Made by a program: the position numbers and the translations under genes. Below the pieces are notes generated by a model. It saw only the letters and a list, made by a program, of their open reading frames with translations. It was not told where the DNA came from and made no database searches. Of a DNA stretch of 64,000 nt, positions 19,291 to 27,672 are shown piece by piece. This DNA comes from Pseudomonas fluorescens. GTDB lineage: Bacteria; Pseudomonadota; Gammaproteobacteria; Pseudomonadales; Pseudomonadaceae. Positions within the stretch are counted from its first letter, which is position 1; the number at the start of each line of letters is the position of its first letter. Where the stretch lies: positions 1 to 64,000 of the forward strand of contig NZ_CABVHU010000002.1 of NCBI RefSeq assembly GCF_902497855.1. The letters are read 5' to 3'.

Positions 19291-21183
19291 CTAAATACGG
19301 AAACTGCCCACCAACTGTTTAAGCCGCGCCGCCTGCCGCTCAAGGTCAGCACACGCGCGCAAGGTCGACTGCAAGTTCTCCACCCCTTCCTGGTTCAGCG
19401 TGTTGATCTCGGTAATGTCGACGTTGATCGACTCCACCACGGCCGTCTGCTCTTCCGTCGCCGTCGCCACCGACTGGTTCATCCCGTCGATCTCGCCGAT
19501 GCGCGCAGTGACGCTGCCCAGGCGCTCGCCCGCCTGATTGGCGATGCCGACGCTGCTTTCGCTCTGGCGCTGACTGTCGGTCATGATGCTGACCGCTTCC
19601 CGGGCGCCTACCTGCAGTTCCTCGATCATCTTCTGCACTTGCTGCGCCGAATCCTGGGTGCGATGGGCGAGGTTGCGCACTTCGTCGGCGACCACGGCAA
19701 ACCCCCGCCCGGCTTCACCCGCACGCGCTGCTTCAATGGCGGCGTTCAGCGCCAACAGGTTGGTCTGCTGCGAGATGCTGGTGATCACTTCCAGAATCTG
19801 CCCGATGTTGACCGTGTTGCTGTTGAGCGTCTCGATGTTGCCGCACGAATCGCTGATCTTCGCCGAGAGCTGTTGCATCGCCGCGATGGTTTTATCCACC
19901 ACTTGCTGGCCGTCCTCGGCCAGGCTGCGGGCATCGCTGGAGTGCTGGGAGGCGAGGGCGGCGTTCTGAGCGATTTCCTGGGCGGCGGCGCCCAGTTCGT
20001 TGATGGCTGCGGCGACGCTGCTGGTGCGCGAGGCTTGCTGGTCGGAGTTGAACATCGACGAGTTCGATGCGGCCACCACCCGCAAGGCGACTTCGTTGAC
20101 CTGGCCGGTCGCCGAGGCCACTTCCCGGATCGAGCTGTGGATACGTTCGACAAAGCGGTTGAACGAGGTGCCCAGCGCGCCGAATTCGTCATGGCCGTGG
20201 ATGGTCAGGCGTTTGGTCAGGTCGCCTTCGCCTTCGGCGATGTCATGCATGGCGCGGCCCATGGTCAACAGCGGCTGCATGAGGAAGCTGATCAACATAC
20301 CCAGCAGCGCGATGATGATCACCACCGCGATCACCATGGCAATGATCGCCGAGGTGCGGAATTCGCTGAGCATCGCGAAGGCGGTTTCCTGGTCCAGTAC
20401 CAGCGCGACATACCAGTCCGCCGACGGTACGCCGTTGACGTGGGTGAAGGAGATGAACTGGCGCTTGCCGTCGATCTCGACCTCTTTCAGGCCAGGGCTG
20501 ACGGTCGGCGCGCCGGTCGGGTAGGCGTCGACCAGCCCCTTGAGCGCCAGTTCGCTGTCCGGATGAATCAGGATCTTGCCGTCGGCGCTGACGATGAACG
20601 CATGGCCGTGACCACCGAAATTCAGCGAGTTGATGATGGCGCTGATACTGGACAGATCGATGTCGGCGCCGACGACGCCAATCATCTGGTTCTGATGCTT
20701 CACCGGGGTGGCGACGGTGATCACCAGTTTGCCTGACGAGGCCGCGATGTAGGGTTCGGTGACGATAGTCTGCTGCGCACTATTGGCCGCCTTGTACCAG
20801 CCGCGGGTGCGGGGATCATAGTCGGCGGCGCGATTGCCGGCCGGAATCGAGAACATCACGCCATCTGTGCCACCGAAGTAACTCAGTTGAAAGTTGCTGG
20901 TGTAGGCCGGGAGGTCGATGGCGCGCTTGAGGCTGGCCTGGGCGCTGCCATCGATGGCGAGTTGCTGGGATAGCGATTGCAGCAGCTGGATGCGACTTTC
21001 CAACCAGGTCTGGATATTGCTGGTGGTCAGGCTGCCAAGTTCCTGCATCGAGGCTTCAGTGCTGCTGCGCAAGGCCTGGCGCTGGCGGTAGTCGTTGAAC
21101 AGGATGAAACAAGCGAATGCAACGGCAACCACGAGGGCGGCAGCCAATAAAATCTTGTGGCTGAATTTCATGTTTCTGGTCAT
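19291..21183 (-). CDS. Methyl-accepting chemotaxis protein with dCache amino-acid-sensing domain (PctA/B/C-like)
   Basis: 630-residue chemoreceptor. Order: TM1 (about 9-29), periplasmic double-Cache domain (about 35-275), TM2, HAMP, and a cytoplasmic signalling domain with the hairpin-tip sequence [20 protein letters not shown]. In the sensor, Y122, R127, W129, Y130, Y145 and D174 fit the published dCache_1AA amino-acid motif (YxxxxRxWYxxA...Y...D). The start [13 protein letters not shown] resembles PctA, and a second ATG lies at 21171. The open frame continues to 21582, but that extension is a REPIN read through and is not plausible protein. It ends without a C-terminal methyltransferase-tethering pentapeptide. 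Confidence 0.92.
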   Translation of the reverse strand: MTRNMKFSHKILLAAALVVAVAFACFILFNDYRQRQALRSSTEASMQELGSLTTSNIQTWLESRIQLLQSLSQQLAIDGSAQASLKRAIDLPAYTSNFQLSYFGGTDGVMFSIPAGNRAADYDPRTRGWYKAANSAQQTIVTEPYIAASSGKLVITVATPVKHQNQMIGVVGADIDLSSISAIINSLNFGGHGHAFIVSADGKILIHPDSELALKGLVDAYPTGAPTVSPGLKEVEIDGKRQFISFTHVNGVPSADWYVALVLDQETAFAMLSEFRTSAIIAMVIAVVIIIALLGMLISFLMQPLLTMGRAMHDIAEGEGDLTKRLTIHGHDEFGALGTSFNRFVERIHSSIREVASATGQVNEVALRVVAASNSSMFNSDQQASRTSSVAAAINELGAAAQEIAQNAALASQHSSDARSLAEDGQQVVDKTIAAMQQLSAKISDSCGNIETLNSNTVNIGQILEVITSISQQTNLLALNAAIEAARAGEAGRGFAVVADEVRNLAHRTQDSAQQVQKMIEELQVGAREAVSIMTDSQRQSESSVGIANQAGERLGSVTARIGEIDGMNQSVATATEEQTAVVESINVDITEINTLNQEGVENLQSTLRACADLERQAARLKQLVGSFRI

Positions 21184-21210
21184 TAAATGATCTACCGCGG
21201 AGGGGGCTGG

Positions 21211-21310
21211 TGTAGGAGCGAGCTTGCTCGCGAAGAACCTGAGAGCGCCGCGGGGCGTCAGATTTTCCGCGATATCGTTGACGATCGTCGCGAGCAAGCT
21301 CGCTCCTACA
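21211..21310. repeat. REPIN, GTAGGAGCGAGCTTGCTCGCGAA type
   Basis: Two inverted REP copies (21211-21235 and 21288-21310) directly upstream of the chemoreceptor gene. The 334-bp gap 21184-21517 between the divergent genes holds this element; I see no clear promoter in the rest. Confidence 0.92.
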
Positions 21311-21517
21311 TATGTCGACTGGTCGGCGCCAAAATTTAGGCGACTTTTGTCAAAACTGACGAAATATCCAATAGCGAAGCAAAGTGGCTGGTTCTCGGAA
21401 AAAGGCGGACCAGCGACCAAACAAATAGCCGGACGGTCAGGGAACCACATGAGGCTTTTCTCTTCTAAGCTTCTGCTTGGCAGACATGCCATTCCCCTTC
21501 GCCCCAGGAGCTTCACC

Positions 21518-21772
21518 ATGTCGCTGCGTTCTATCGCCCTGCTTTCGTTCTGCGTGTTGTTGGCTGCGTGCAGCAAGGTCAATCAGGAAAACTATTCGAA
21601 ACTGTCGGCAGGCATGGCCAAGGCCGAGGTTGAAACCTTGCTGGGTAAACCTGCCGATTGCTCGGGCGCGCTCGGCATGTCCAGTTGCACCTGGGGCGAC
21701 AAGAACAGCTTCATCAGCGTGCAGTACGCTGGTGACAAAGTGCTGATGTTTTCCGGCCAAGGTCTGAAGTAA
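21518..21772 (+). CDS. Small BamE/SmpA-like lipoprotein
   Basis: 84-residue predicted lipoprotein: signal peptide with lipobox LLAAC, cysteine about residue 19, then [21 protein letters not shown], the helix-and-turn pattern of BamE/SmpA-like folds, followed by a short beta region. AGGAG lies seven bases before the ATG; the in-frame extension to 21224 crosses a REPIN and is rejected. It lies just before blc, so the two may be co-transcribed. Function unknown. Confidence 0.83.
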   Translation: MSLRSIALLSFCVLLAACSKVNQENYSKLSAGMAKAEVETLLGKPADCSGALGMSSCTWGDKNSFISVQYAGDKVLMFSGQGLK

Positions 21773-21803
21773 TCCGGGGCTATACGCCCACGGGAGAAAA
21801 ACA

Positions 21804-22376
21804 ATGAAGCGGTTACTGATTTTACTTTTTGCCGGCCTGATATTGGCCGGCTGCGCCACTACTTCTGGCGATGACCCGTTGGCGCCCAAGACCGTCGACA
21901 GTGTCAACCTCAAGCGTTACCAGGGGACCTGGTATGAGCTGGCTCGTCTGCCCATGTACTTCCAGCGCAACTGCGCGCAATCCGAAGCCCATTACACCCT
22001 TGAACCCGATGGCAACGTGTTGGTATTGAACCGCTGCCTGACGTCGGACTGGCAATGGGAAGAGGCCAAGGGCACGGCGTATCCGCAGGTGCCGGGCAAG
22101 ACCGACAAGCTGTGGGTCGAATTCGACACTTGGTTCTCGCGTTTGCTGCCGGGTGTAGCGAAGGGGGAATACTGGGTGTTGTACGTCAGCGACGACTACA
22201 AGAGCGCGATTGTCGGCGACCCGAGCCGCAAGCATCTGTGGCTGTTGTCACGCACCCCGACGGTCAATGGGGTCGTGCGTGAAGAACTGCTGAGCAAGGC
22301 GCGTCAGCAGGGCTACGACACCACACGGCTGATCTGGCGCGCGTCGGATACGCAGATGGCCAAGACCTCGAACTGA
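21804..22376 (+). CDS. blc: Outer-membrane lipoprotein lipocalin Blc
   Basis: 190-residue bacterial lipocalin. It has a signal peptide with lipobox LAGC, then the lipocalin signature YQGTWYELARLP (about residues 39-50), NCAQSEAHYTLEPDGNV, and a late conserved LWLLSRTP. Family members sit in the outer membrane and bind lipids such as lysophospholipids. GGGAG precedes the start. It lies next to hutF, as in P. aeruginosa. Confidence 0.93.
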   Translation: MKRLLILLFAGLILAGCATTSGDDPLAPKTVDSVNLKRYQGTWYELARLPMYFQRNCAQSEAHYTLEPDGNVLVLNRCLTSDWQWEEAKGTAYPQVPGKTDKLWVEFDTWFSRLLPGVAKGEYWVLYVSDDYKSAIVGDPSRKHLWLLSRTPTVNGVVREELLSKARQQGYDTTRLIWRASDTQMAKTSN

Positions 22377-22397
22377 TCACGCATAGCCCCCTGTACT

Positions 22398-22504
22398 GAT
22401 CGTTCCCACGCTCTGCGTGGGAATGCCTCAATGGACGCTCTGCGTCCGCTGTTGGGACGCGGAGCGTCCCGGGCTGCGTTCCCACGCTGAGCGCGGGAAC
22501 GATC
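22398..22504. repeat. Composite palindromic element, GATCGTTCCCACGC family, copy 1
   Basis: Outer arms GATCGTTCCCACGC and its complement bracket four small hairpins in series: CCCACGC/GCGTGGG, GGACGC/GCGTCC, GGGACGC/GCGTCCC and the mirror of the first. Three more copies occur at 31933, 35273 and 43844. It lies between the converging blc and hutF genes. Confidence 0.9.
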
Positions 22505-22513
22505 GGTAAAGGA

Positions 22514-23878
22514 TTAGCCCAACAGATCGCGCAGGACCCGGGTAAACGCGCGATTGCTCTCTTCTTCGTCGGCATGACGCCCGTCACGCACAACCCACTG
22601 GCCATTGACCAGCACATCGCGCACCTGGCGATCGCCACCGGCAAACAACCACCGGTTCAAAATCCCGTCACCGCTGGCCGTTGCCAGGTAGGGGTCATTG
22701 CCATCCAGCACCAGCCAATCGGCCCGCTTGCCAACTTCCAGTGCGCCGATCGGCTGCCCCAGCGCCTGAGCCCCGCCATCCAGCGCCGCGTCGTACAGTG
22801 TGCGGCCAACCATTGGCTGATCCGCGCCATACAACCGGTTGCGCCGCTGATCTCGCAGTCGCTGGCCGTACTCCAGCCAACGCAATTCTTCCACCACGCT
22901 GAGGGACACATGGCTGTCGGAGCCGATGCCCATGCGCCCGCCCTGGGCCAGGAAATCCACCGCCGGGAAAATCCCGTCGCCAAGGTTGGCTTCGGTGGTC
23001 AGGCACAGGCCGGCAATGGCGCGACTCCTGGCCATCAGCGTGACTTCTTCCGGGTTGGCGTGGGTGGCGTGGACCAGGCACCAGCGTTGATCGACGTCGG
23101 TATTTTCGTACAGCCATTGCAGCGGACGACGGCCACTCCAGCCCAGGCAGTCATCGACTTCCTTCTGCTGTTCGGCGATATGAATGTGTACCGGGCATTG
23201 CTGGTCGCTGGCTGCCAGAACTTCGCGGATTTGCTGCGGTGTGACAGCACGCAACGAGTGGAAACACAGACCCAGCGACTGTGCCGGCTGTTGCGCCAGG
23301 ATCGGCTGCAAGCGCGACTGCAGCTTGAGATAGTTTTCGGTGCTGTTGATAAAGCGCCGCTGGCCATCGTTCGGGGCCTGGCCGCCGAAACCGGAATGGC
23401 TGTACAGCACCGGCAACAGCGTCAGGCCGATGCCGACGGAACTGGCAGCCTGACTGATGCGCAGGGCCAGTTCGGCCGGGTCTGCGTAAGGCTGGCCATT
23501 GCTGTCGTGATGCACGTAATGAAATTCCGCAACCGAGGTGTAACCGGCCTTGAGCATTTCGATGTACAGCTGACGCGCGATGACGCCGAGTTGATCGGGG
23601 CTGATTTTTCCGACGAGGCGATACATCAGATCGCGCCAGGTCCAGAAACTGTCGTTCGGATTGCCCGCCACTTCCGCCAGCCCGGCCATGGCCCGCTGGA
23701 AGGCGTGGGAGTGCAGGTTGGGCATCCCGGGCAGCAGCGGACCGCTTAGCCGTTCGGCGCCATCTGCATGAGAATCGGCCTGGATATGGGTCAGGATACC
23801 CTCGGCATCGACCTCAAGACGTACATTGTTGGCCCATCCACTAGGCAGCAGCGCGCGATCGGCAAAGAAGGCGGACAT
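22514..23878 (-). CDS. hutF: Formimidoylglutamate deiminase
   Basis: Converts N-formimino-L-glutamate to N-formyl-L-glutamate and ammonia, the fourth step of the five-step histidine pathway used by Pseudomonas. 454-residue amidohydrolase with the metal motif NLHSHAFQRAM (H56, H58), HIHIAEQ, VHATHANPEE and IGSDSHVSLS. It is transcribed away from hutC, and its promoter region holds a HutC operator, so repression relieved by urocanate is expected. Confidence 0.96.
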   Translation of the reverse strand: MSAFFADRALLPSGWANNVRLEVDAEGILTHIQADSHADGAERLSGPLLPGMPNLHSHAFQRAMAGLAEVAGNPNDSFWTWRDLMYRLVGKISPDQLGVIARQLYIEMLKAGYTSVAEFHYVHHDSNGQPYADPAELALRISQAASSVGIGLTLLPVLYSHSGFGGQAPNDGQRRFINSTENYLKLQSRLQPILAQQPAQSLGLCFHSLRAVTPQQIREVLAASDQQCPVHIHIAEQQKEVDDCLGWSGRRPLQWLYENTDVDQRWCLVHATHANPEEVTLMARSRAIAGLCLTTEANLGDGIFPAVDFLAQGGRMGIGSDSHVSLSVVEELRWLEYGQRLRDQRRNRLYGADQPMVGRTLYDAALDGGAQALGQPIGALEVGKRADWLVLDGNDPYLATASGDGILNRWLFAGGDRQVRDVLVNGQWVVRDGRHADEEESNRAFTRVLRDLLG

Positions 23879-23904
23879 GGTTCAGCACCCCATCGTGTGT
23901 TATT

Positions 23905-23920
23905 TGTATATACATATACA
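23905..23920. promoter_or_regulatory. HutC operator between hutF and hutC
   Basis: TGTATATACATATACA: a perfect 10-bp palindrome TGTATATACA overlapped by a second TATACA half. It matches the core of the HutC-type site found before hutU (25701-25714). It lies 27 bp from the hutF start and 66 bp from the hutC start and could control both. Confidence 0.7.
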
Positions 23921-23985
23921 GACGTTTGCCTGCCCGGTAAACTCCGGCAAGCTAGCAATCTCTATCAGATGAACAAGGATCAACC

Positions 23986-24747
23986 GTGCCGACTCCGCCA
24001 GCCACATTGCCGCCAAATGCCAATCTGAGCGCCAATCTGGGCGACAGTCCGGCGCCCTTGTACGCCCGCGTCAAGCAAATGATCACCCAGCAAATCGACA
24101 GTGGAAACTGGCCGCCGCACTACCGCGTTCCGTCGGAAAGCGAGCTGGTCAATCAGCTGGGTTTCAGCCGCATGACCATCAATCGCGCCCTGCGCGAGAT
24201 GACCGCCGACGGTTTGCTGGTGCGCATGCAAGGCGTCGGTACCTTTGTCGCCGAGCCGAAAAGCCAGTCCGCGCTGTTTGAAGTGCACAACATCGCCGAC
24301 GAGATCGCCTCTCGTGGCCATCGCCACGCCTGCAAGGTGATCATCCTTGAAGAAGAGGCCGCCGGTTCCGAGCGGGCCCTGGCGCTGGACATGCGTGAAG
24401 GACAGAAGGTGTTCCACTCGTTGATCGTGCATTTCGAAAACGATATCCCGGTGCAAATCGAAGACCGTTTCGTCAACGCACTGGTGGCGCCGGACTACCT
24501 CAGGCAGGATTTCACCCTGCAAACGCCTTACGCGTATCTGAATCAGGTCGCGCCGCTGACCGAAGGCGAGCACGTGGTCGAGGCGATTCTGGCCGAGCCG
24601 TCCGAATGCAAATTGCTGCAGATTGAAAAAGGCGAGCCGTGCCTGCTGATTCGTCGCCGCACCTGGTCCGGCCGTCAGCCAGTGACGGCCGCCCGTTTGA
24701 TCCACCCGGGTTCGCGCCATCGTCTGGAAGGGCGCTTTCATAAGTAA
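23986..24747 (+). CDS. hutC: Histidine utilisation repressor, GntR/HutC family
   Basis: 253-residue repressor with an N-terminal winged helix-turn-helix (about residues 25-95; PLYARVKQMITQQIDSG, VPSESELVNQLGFSRMTINRAL) and a C-terminal UTRA effector domain (about 110-245). In the family urocanate is the inducer. The GTG start is preceded by AAGGAT. It probably forms an operon with hutD (9-bp gap). Confidence 0.96.
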   Translation: MPTPPATLPPNANLSANLGDSPAPLYARVKQMITQQIDSGNWPPHYRVPSESELVNQLGFSRMTINRALREMTADGLLVRMQGVGTFVAEPKSQSALFEVHNIADEIASRGHRHACKVIILEEEAAGSERALALDMREGQKVFHSLIVHFENDIPVQIEDRFVNALVAPDYLRQDFTLQTPYAYLNQVAPLTEGEHVVEAILAEPSECKLLQIEKGEPCLLIRRRTWSGRQPVTAARLIHPGSRHRLEGRFHK

Positions 24748-24756
24748 GGGGCAAAG

Positions 24757-25326
24757 ATGAGTCAGTTGAAAGTCTTGCGCGCGGCCGATTACCCGCGCAT
24801 GCCATGGAAAAACGGCGGCGGCAGCACTGAAGAAATTACCCGTGATGCAGGCGCCGGTCTGGATGGCTTCGGTTGGCGTCTTTCGATTGCCGATATTGGC
24901 GAATCGGGCGGCTTCTCGACGTTCGCCGGGTATGAACGTGTGATCACCGTGCTGCAGGGCGAAGGCATGACCTTGTGCGTTGACGGCCAGGACACTCGGC
25001 CATTATTACCGCTGGACCCGTTTGCGTTCAGTGGCGAGAGTCAGGTGTCCTGCGCACTGCTCGGCGGCCCGATCCGCGATTTCAACCTGATTTATGCACC
25101 GCAGCGTTACAGCGCGCGGTTGCAGTGGCTGGCGGGCGAGCAGCGGTTTTTCAGTTCGGCCAGGACTGTGCTGGTGTTCAGTGTTACCGACGTGCTGGAA
25201 GTGAAGGTGGGTGACAGCGTCGCACAGTTGGGTCGCCATGATTGCCTGCAGTTCGACGGTAACAACGGCTTGATCGAAGTCTCCAGTAATGGCCAGTGCT
25301 GTGTCATCGAACTGACTGCACACTGA
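24757..25326 (+). CDS. hutD: HutD family protein
   Basis: 189-residue bicupin-type protein (PF05962) with the family opening MPWKNGGGSTEEI and GFGWRLSIADIGESGGFS. In P. fluorescens HutD has been proposed to limit hut expression by binding a pathway metabolite; it is not one of the catabolic enzymes. AAGGGG stands before the ATG. It is co-transcribed with hutC. Confidence 0.95.
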   Translation: MSQLKVLRAADYPRMPWKNGGGSTEEITRDAGAGLDGFGWRLSIADIGESGGFSTFAGYERVITVLQGEGMTLCVDGQDTRPLLPLDPFAFSGESQVSCALLGGPIRDFNLIYAPQRYSARLQWLAGEQRFFSSARTVLVFSVTDVLEVKVGDSVAQLGRHDCLQFDGNNGLIEVSSNGQCCVIELTAH

Positions 25327-25356
25327 ACCACCCCTTCGCGGGCAAGCACGTTCCTT

Positions 25357-25456
25357 TGTAGGAGCGAGCTTGCTCGCGAAGAACCTGAGCGCACCACGGG
25401 GCATCTGGTTTTACGCGTTATCGTTCACGACCTTCGCGAGCAAGCTCGCTCCTACA
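25357..25456. repeat. REPIN, GTAGGAGCGAGCTTGCTCGCGAA type
   Basis: Inverted REP pair (25357-25381 and 25433-25456) after hutD. The 522-bp gap 25327-25848 holds this element followed by the hutU control region. Confidence 0.92.
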
Positions 25457-25521
25457 AAGGGACGTGTTTGCCCGCGATGTCGTTTCCCTTCCCCAAATCC
25501 GTTTCTCACAGCGCACCAACT

Positions 25522-25567
25522 TGTTACCGAACGCCCCAACGTGGCGCAAAACCATGCTCAAGTAACA
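25522..25567. promoter_or_regulatory. Inverted TGTTAC/GTAACA pair, possible enhancer-type activator site
   Basis: TGTTAC (25522-25527) and GTAACA (25562-25567) face each other 34 bp apart, about 115-160 bp upstream of the sigma-54 promoter. GTTAC/GTAAC half-sites have been described for the activator CbrB, which drives hut genes in pseudomonads, but the spacing here is wider than I recall for CbrB. GCACCA followed by TTGTTAC (25513-25527) also faintly resembles an NtrC site. Confidence 0.35.
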
Positions 25568-25680
25568 GCCTTTACCCTCCAGCAAAAAACTCCCCCGAAA
25601 AATTTCATCTTCGTCAGAGCCCTTGATCCAGGCCCCTTTCAGCCCTTTCAAAACTTTTCTTGAATCCTCATCCAACAAGT

Positions 25681-25696
25681 TGGCCGCTTGATTGCA
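25681..25696 (+). promoter_or_regulatory. Sigma-54 promoter for hutU
   Basis: TGGCCGCTTGATTGCA: GG at 25682-25683 and GC at 25694-25695 with exactly 10 bp between, matching TGGCAC-N5-TTGC except in part of the -24 element. The predicted start of transcription (about 25707) falls inside the HutC operator. A sigma-54 promoter for hutU is known in P. fluorescens. Confidence 0.72.
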
Positions 25697-25700
25697 TATG

Positions 25701-25714
25701 CTTGTATGTACAAG
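25701..25714. promoter_or_regulatory. HutC operator at hutU
   Basis: CTTGTATGTACAAG, an almost perfect 14-bp palindrome (one central mismatch) with the TGTA-N2-TACA core shared with the hutF/hutC site. It begins five bases after the -12 element of the sigma-54 promoter, so bound HutC would block RNA polymerase. Confidence 0.78.
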
Positions 25715-25770
25715 TAAAGACGTATGCGTATGAGTCGATCGAGACTCCCCGCAACGTCCACTGATTCGCT

Positions 25771-25791
25771 TGTGGCGCGTTGACGCGCACA
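25771..25791 (+). promoter_or_regulatory. Small hairpin in the hutU leader
   Basis: TGTG(G)CGCG and CGCGCACA pair with one bulged G around a TTGA loop, some 60 bases before the hutU start in the predicted 140-base leader. There is no U-tail, so it is not a terminator; any role is unknown. Confidence 0.3.
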
Positions 25792-25848
25792 GGCTGGCTT
25801 TACCCACCGCCAGGGTTGGTTTGGATTGATCGCTGAGGAGTCTTTTTC

Positions 25849-27531
25849 GTGACTGAGAATAAAACTACAAAGTTTCGTGACGTTGAAATCCGCGCTGCCC
25901 GCGGTAACAAGCTGACCGCCAAGAGCTGGCTGACTGAAGCGCCGCTGCGGATGTTGATGAACAACCTCGACCCGGAAGTGGCCGAAAACCCTAAGGAATT
26001 GGTGGTTTACGGTGGTATCGGTCGTGCGGCACGTAACTGGGAATGCTACGACAAGATCGTCGAAAGCCTGACCAATCTGAACGACGACGAGACCCTGCTG
26101 GTGCAATCCGGCAAGCCGGTCGGCGTGTTCAAGACCCACAGCAACGCCCCTCGCGTACTGATCGCCAACTCCAACCTGGTGCCACACTGGGCGAGCTGGG
26201 AGCACTTCAACGAACTGGACGCCAAGGGCCTGGCCATGTACGGCCAGATGACCGCCGGCAGCTGGATCTACATCGGCAGCCAGGGCATCGTTCAAGGCAC
26301 CTACGAAACCTTCGTCGAAGCCGGTCGCCAACACTACAACGATGACCTCAAAGGTCGTTGGGTCCTGACCGCAGGCCTCGGCGGCATGGGCGGCGCCCAG
26401 CCTCTGGCCGCCACCCTGGCCGGTGCGTGCTCGCTGAACATCGAGTGCCAGCAGGTCAGCATCGATTTCCGCCTGAACAGCCGTTATGTCGACGAGCAAG
26501 CCACCGACCTCGACGACGCGCTGGCCCGCATCGCCAAATACACCAAGGAAGGCAAGGCGATTTCCATCGCCCTGCTCGGTAACGCGGCTGAAATCCTACC
26601 GGAACTGGTCAAGCGCGGCGTGCGTCCGGACATGGTCACCGACCAGACCAGCGCCCACGACCCGCTCAACGGTTACCTGCCGGCCGGCTGGACCTGGGAA
26701 GAATATCGCGCCCGTGCCAAGACCGAGCCTGCTGCCGTGGTCAAAGCCGCCAAGCAGTCCATGGCCGTGCACGTCAAAGCCATGTTGGAATTCCAGAAGA
26801 TGGGCATTCCAACCTTCGACTACGGCAACAACATCCGTCAGATGGCCCAGGAAGAAGGCGTGGAAAACGCATTCGACTTCCCAGGCTTCGTACCGGCTTA
26901 CATCCGTCCGCTGTTCTGCCGTGGCATCGGCCCGTTCCGTTGGGCTGCACTGTCGGGCAACGCTGAAGACATCTACAAGACCGACGCCAAGGTCAAGGAA
27001 CTGATCCCGGACGACGCCCACCTGCACAACTGGCTGGACATGGCCCGCGAGCGCATCAGCTTCCAGGGTCTGCCGGCTCGTATCTGCTGGGTTGGCCTGG
27101 GTCTGCGTGCCAAGTTGGGCCTGGCGTTCAACGAAATGGTGCGCAGCGGTGAATTGTCCGCGCCAATCGTGATCGGTCGTGACCACCTGGACTCCGGCTC
27201 GGTCGCCAGCCCGAACCGCGAAACCGAATCCATGCAGGACGGTTCCGATGCCGTGTCCGACTGGCCACTGCTCAACGCTCTGCTCAACACTGCGAGCGGC
27301 GCGACCTGGGTCTCCCTGCACCACGGCGGCGGCGTCGGCATGGGCTTCTCCCAGCATTCGGGCATGGTGATTGTCTGCGACGGTACTGACGAAGCGGCCG
27401 AGCGTATCGCTCGCGTGCTGCACAACGACCCGGCGACCGGTGTCATGCGTCACGCCGATGCGGGTTATCAGATCGCGATCGATTGCGCCAAGGAACAGGG
27501 GCTGAACCTGCCGATGATTACCGGTAAATAA
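25849..27531 (+). CDS. hutU: Urocanate hydratase (urocanase)
   Basis: NAD-dependent cytoplasmic enzyme turning urocanate into imidazolonepropionate, step two of histidine breakdown. 560 residues, typical length. Motifs include [17 protein letters not shown], the dinucleotide-binding [11 protein letters not shown], and [14 protein letters not shown]. The GTG start has GAGGAG eight bases upstream. It begins the main catabolic part of the hut locus behind a sigma-54 promoter and a HutC operator. Confidence 0.98.
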   Translation: MTENKTTKFRDVEIRAARGNKLTAKSWLTEAPLRMLMNNLDPEVAENPKELVVYGGIGRAARNWECYDKIVESLTNLNDDETLLVQSGKPVGVFKTHSNAPRVLIANSNLVPHWASWEHFNELDAKGLAMYGQMTAGSWIYIGSQGIVQGTYETFVEAGRQHYNDDLKGRWVLTAGLGGMGGAQPLAATLAGACSLNIECQQVSIDFRLNSRYVDEQATDLDDALARIAKYTKEGKAISIALLGNAAEILPELVKRGVRPDMVTDQTSAHDPLNGYLPAGWTWEEYRARAKTEPAAVVKAAKQSMAVHVKAMLEFQKMGIPTFDYGNNIRQMAQEEGVENAFDFPGFVPAYIRPLFCRGIGPFRWAALSGNAEDIYKTDAKVKELIPDDAHLHNWLDMARERISFQGLPARICWVGLGLRAKLGLAFNEMVRSGELSAPIVIGRDHLDSGSVASPNRETESMQDGSDAVSDWPLLNALLNTASGATWVSLHHGGGVGMGFSQHSGMVIVCDGTDEAAERIARVLHNDPATGVMRHADAGYQIAIDCAKEQGLNLPMITGK

Positions 27532-27555
27532 ATCAGGCCTTGGCCTGATGCAAAA

Positions 27556-27633
27556 CCTGTAGGAGCGAGGCTTGCCCGCGAAGGCGTCTTTTCTGACACA
27601 CCGCGGTTCGCGGGCAAGCCTCGCTCCTACAGG
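27556..27633. repeat. REPIN, GTAGGAGCGAGGCTTGCCCGCGAA type
   Basis: Short inverted REP pair (arms about 27556-27583 and 27606-27633) in the gap between hutU and the NCS1 permease gene. Confidence 0.92.
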
Positions 27634-27672
27634 GATCACCAACACCGAATAACAATCCACAGAGGTTGAATC

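Noticed and set aside
21184..21582. N-terminal extension of the chemoreceptor by about 130 residues
   Set aside because: The extra part translates a REPIN, and the start [10 protein letters not shown] followed by a membrane helix matches the receptor family.
22398..22504. Reading the serial palindromes as a CRISPR array
   Set aside because: The units are inverted hairpins with no regular direct repeats or unique spacers, and no cas gene is present.
25418..25807. A 129-codon minus-strand frame in the hutU upstream region
   Set aside because: It runs through the sigma-54 promoter, the HutC operator and one REP arm; no ribosome site or family match was seen.
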